Assembly: GCA_002432545.1 (NCBI GenBank)
Contig: DJFR01000086.1
Span: forward strand, 4,671 to 11,572
From: Flammeovirgaceae bacterium UBA5867
Lineage (GTDB): Bacteria > Bacteroidota > Bacteroidia > Cytophagales > Cyclobacteriaceae
Length of the DNA: 6,902 nucleotides
Direction of reading: 5' to 3'
Under the pieces are notes generated by a model. It was not told where the DNA came from and did no database searches. It saw only the letters and a program-made list of their open reading frames with translations. Of this stretch, positions 5,655 through 6,902 are shown one piece after another. Each line of letters begins with the position of its first letter. Within the stretch, counting starts at the first letter, position 1. The position numbers were made by a program, and so were the translations under genes.

Positions 5655-6902
5655 TTAACCGGCACGCTCGGGTATAAGGCCTTTCTCACGGGCAATTTTC
5701 ATAACAAGTTCGAGCGCTTCGGCCCGATCGTTTTTGATATTGCCTTCCAGGATAGCCTCCTTGATTTGTTCTTTGATCTCCCCGACTATTCTTCCGGGAG
5801 GTACATTGAACATCTGCATTATTTCATCGCCTGATACCGGAGGTTGAAAATTACGGATGTTGTCCTTCTCCTCTACCTCGCGCATTTTCTGTTCTACCAG
5901 GTCGAAGTTCTTGAGAAAGCGTGTAACCTTGTCGTTGTTTTTAGACGTGATGTCGGCACGGCAAAGTTTCATCAGCGCATCAGTATCTTCACCGGCTTCA
6001 AACAGCAATCTGCGTATAGCCGAGTCCGTTACTTCTTTTACCAGCGAGATAGGACGCAAGTGCAGCTTCACGAGCTTCTGCACAAACAGCATCTTCTCAT
6101 TCATCGGCAACTTCATCCTGCGAAATATACCAGGCACCATGCGCGCACCTTTATCTTCATGACCATGAAAAGTCCAGCCATGCACTTTATCATAACGCTT
6201 GGTAGCGGGCTTCGCTATATCATGTAGTATAGCAGCCCAGCGCAGCCACAGATCGTACGACATAACCGATACGTTGTCTAATACCTGCAGCGTATGAAAG
6301 AAATTATCTTTATGCGTTTTACTTCCTACATATTCAACACCGTGAAGCGCTACCATTTCTGCAAAGAAATGTTTCAGCATGCCACTGTGAAAAAGTAACT
6401 TGAATCCGTACGAAGGCACCGGGCTCAGAATAATTTTATTAAGCTCATCGGTAATACGTTCCTGTGAAACGATCTTCAGGCGTTCAGCCTGGTTCATGAT
6501 TGCTTCAAATGTATCGGGCTCTATATCAAAGCTCAACTGCGATGCAAACCGAACAGCACGCATCATGCGCAACGGATCATCCGAAAAAGTTATAGAAGGA
6601 TCCAGCGGAGTGCGGATCATTTTTTTCTTCATGTCTTCGATACCGTTGAACGGATCGATCAGCTCACCAAATGTATTCTTGTTAAGACTGATGGCGAGCG
6701 CATTCATCGTAAAGTCTCTGCGCTTCTGGTCATCGTCCAAAGTACCATCCTCTACAATTGGTTTACGCGAATCACTGCGATAGGATTCCTTACGCGCACC
6801 AACAAACTCAAGATCAAGATCTTCAAAACGAATCTGCGCAGTACCAAAACTTTTGAAAACATTAACATGAATAGCAGGGCCCAATGCATCGGCTACAGCC
6901 TG
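5655..6902 (-). CDS. cca: CCA tRNA nucleotidyltransferase / poly(A) polymerase family, HD-domain type (N-terminus outside window)
   Basis: Class II nucleotidyltransferase that adds or repairs the 3'-CCA end of tRNAs in the cytoplasm. 415 codons are visible. The frame stays open to the right edge and the first visible residues (QAVADALGPAIHVNV) are mid-domain, so the true start and the GG..RD and DxD nucleotide-binding motifs are beyond base 6902; the TTG at 6884-6882 is an internal leucine codon, not a start. Numbering from the first visible codon: an acidic strand DLDLEFVGAR (28-37), motif RRDFTMNA (61-68), the nucleotide-recognition-type helix SDDPLRMMRAVRFA (107-120), motif ERITDELNKI (148-157), then an HD phosphohydrolase domain with His203, His227-Asp228 (AILHDIAKP) and His246/His248 (FHGHED), and a C-terminal helical region with VPPGRIVGEI. 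The HD domain suggests an added 2',3'-cyclic phosphodiesterase or phosphatase activity, as in E. coli Cca (inference). Family members that only add poly(A) cannot be excluded, but the length and HD domain fit CCA-adding enzymes. Confidence 0.92.
   Translation of the reverse strand, partial: QAVADALGPAIHVNVFKSFGTAQIRFEDLDLEFVGARKESYRSDSRKPIVEDGTLDDDQKRRDFTMNALAISLNKNTFGELIDPFNGIEDMKKKMIRTPLDPSITFSDDPLRMMRAVRFASQLSFDIEPDTFEAIMNQAERLKIVSQERITDELNKIILSPVPSYGFKLLFHSGMLKHFFAEMVALHGVEYVGSKTHKDNFFHTLQVLDNVSVMSYDLWLRWAAILHDIAKPATKRYDKVHGWTFHGHEDKGARMVPGIFRRMKLPMNEKMLFVQKLVKLHLRPISLVKEVTDSAIRRLLFEAGEDTDALMKLCRADITSKNNDKVTRFLKNFDLVEQKMREVEEKDNIRNFQPPVSGDEIMQMFNVPPGRIVGEIKEQIKEAILEGNIKNDRAEALELVMKIAREKGLIPERAG

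Noticed and set aside
6882..6884. TTG as the start of the CCA-adding enzyme
   Set aside because: The frame is open upstream to the window edge with family-like residues (QAVADA), and the catalytic N-terminal motifs would be missing, so the gene is truncated by the window.

Overview
The window looks like chromosomal DNA of a Bacteroidota bacterium, probably of the Cytophagales/Chitinophagales kind; this is inferred from protein style, not proven. The pointers are a soluble multi-PAS histidine kinase with an S-H-N-L-R-S-P phosphorylation box paired with a single-domain receiver, a short-form DnaE, a Bacteroidota-style CCA-adding enzyme, weak Shine-Dalgarno signals, and a match to the Bacteroidota -33/-7 promoter consensus (TTTG-N19-TAnnTTTG-like) upstream of mscL. 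Base composition is moderate and even across the genes, with no obvious sign of recent transfer in any coding region.

Layout, left to right: (1) 1-870, plus strand, the C-terminal 289 codons of a DNA polymerase III alpha-family subunit, cut by the window edge. (2) 871-1210, a 340-bp non-coding gap between two convergent genes. It holds a G/T-rich stretch and then a striking block of short degenerate GGAAGTCC/GGAAAGTC units. These run in one orientation at about 921-985 and in the opposite orientation at about 1064-1172, around an AT-rich core that carries its own direct repeat. (3) 1211-1624, minus strand, mscL, with a candidate promoter in the 121-bp divergent gap. (4) 1746-5255, plus strand, a 1169-residue cytosolic histidine kinase with seven PAS domains in a row. 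(5) 5245-5649, plus strand, a 134-residue CheY-like response regulator overlapping the kinase gene by 11 bp. (6) 5655-6902, minus strand, a tRNA nucleotidyltransferase (CCA-adding) with an HD domain; its N-terminus lies beyond the right edge, and its stop is only 5 bp from that of the response regulator.

The kinase and regulator form an evident two-gene operon. The kinase should integrate several intracellular cues through its PAS array and phosphorylate the receiver. The receiver has no DNA-binding or enzymatic output domain, so signalling must continue by protein-protein contact or a phosphorelay. The remaining genes (DNA synthesis, osmotic safety valve, tRNA maturation) are housekeeping or stress genes with no clear functional link to the kinase. 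The most unusual non-coding structure is the nested inverted-repeat block at 921-1172. The most unusual coding features are the kinase's seven-PAS array with an internal tandem duplication, its lysine-rich N-terminal tail, and its non-acidic residue after the phospho-accepting histidine.
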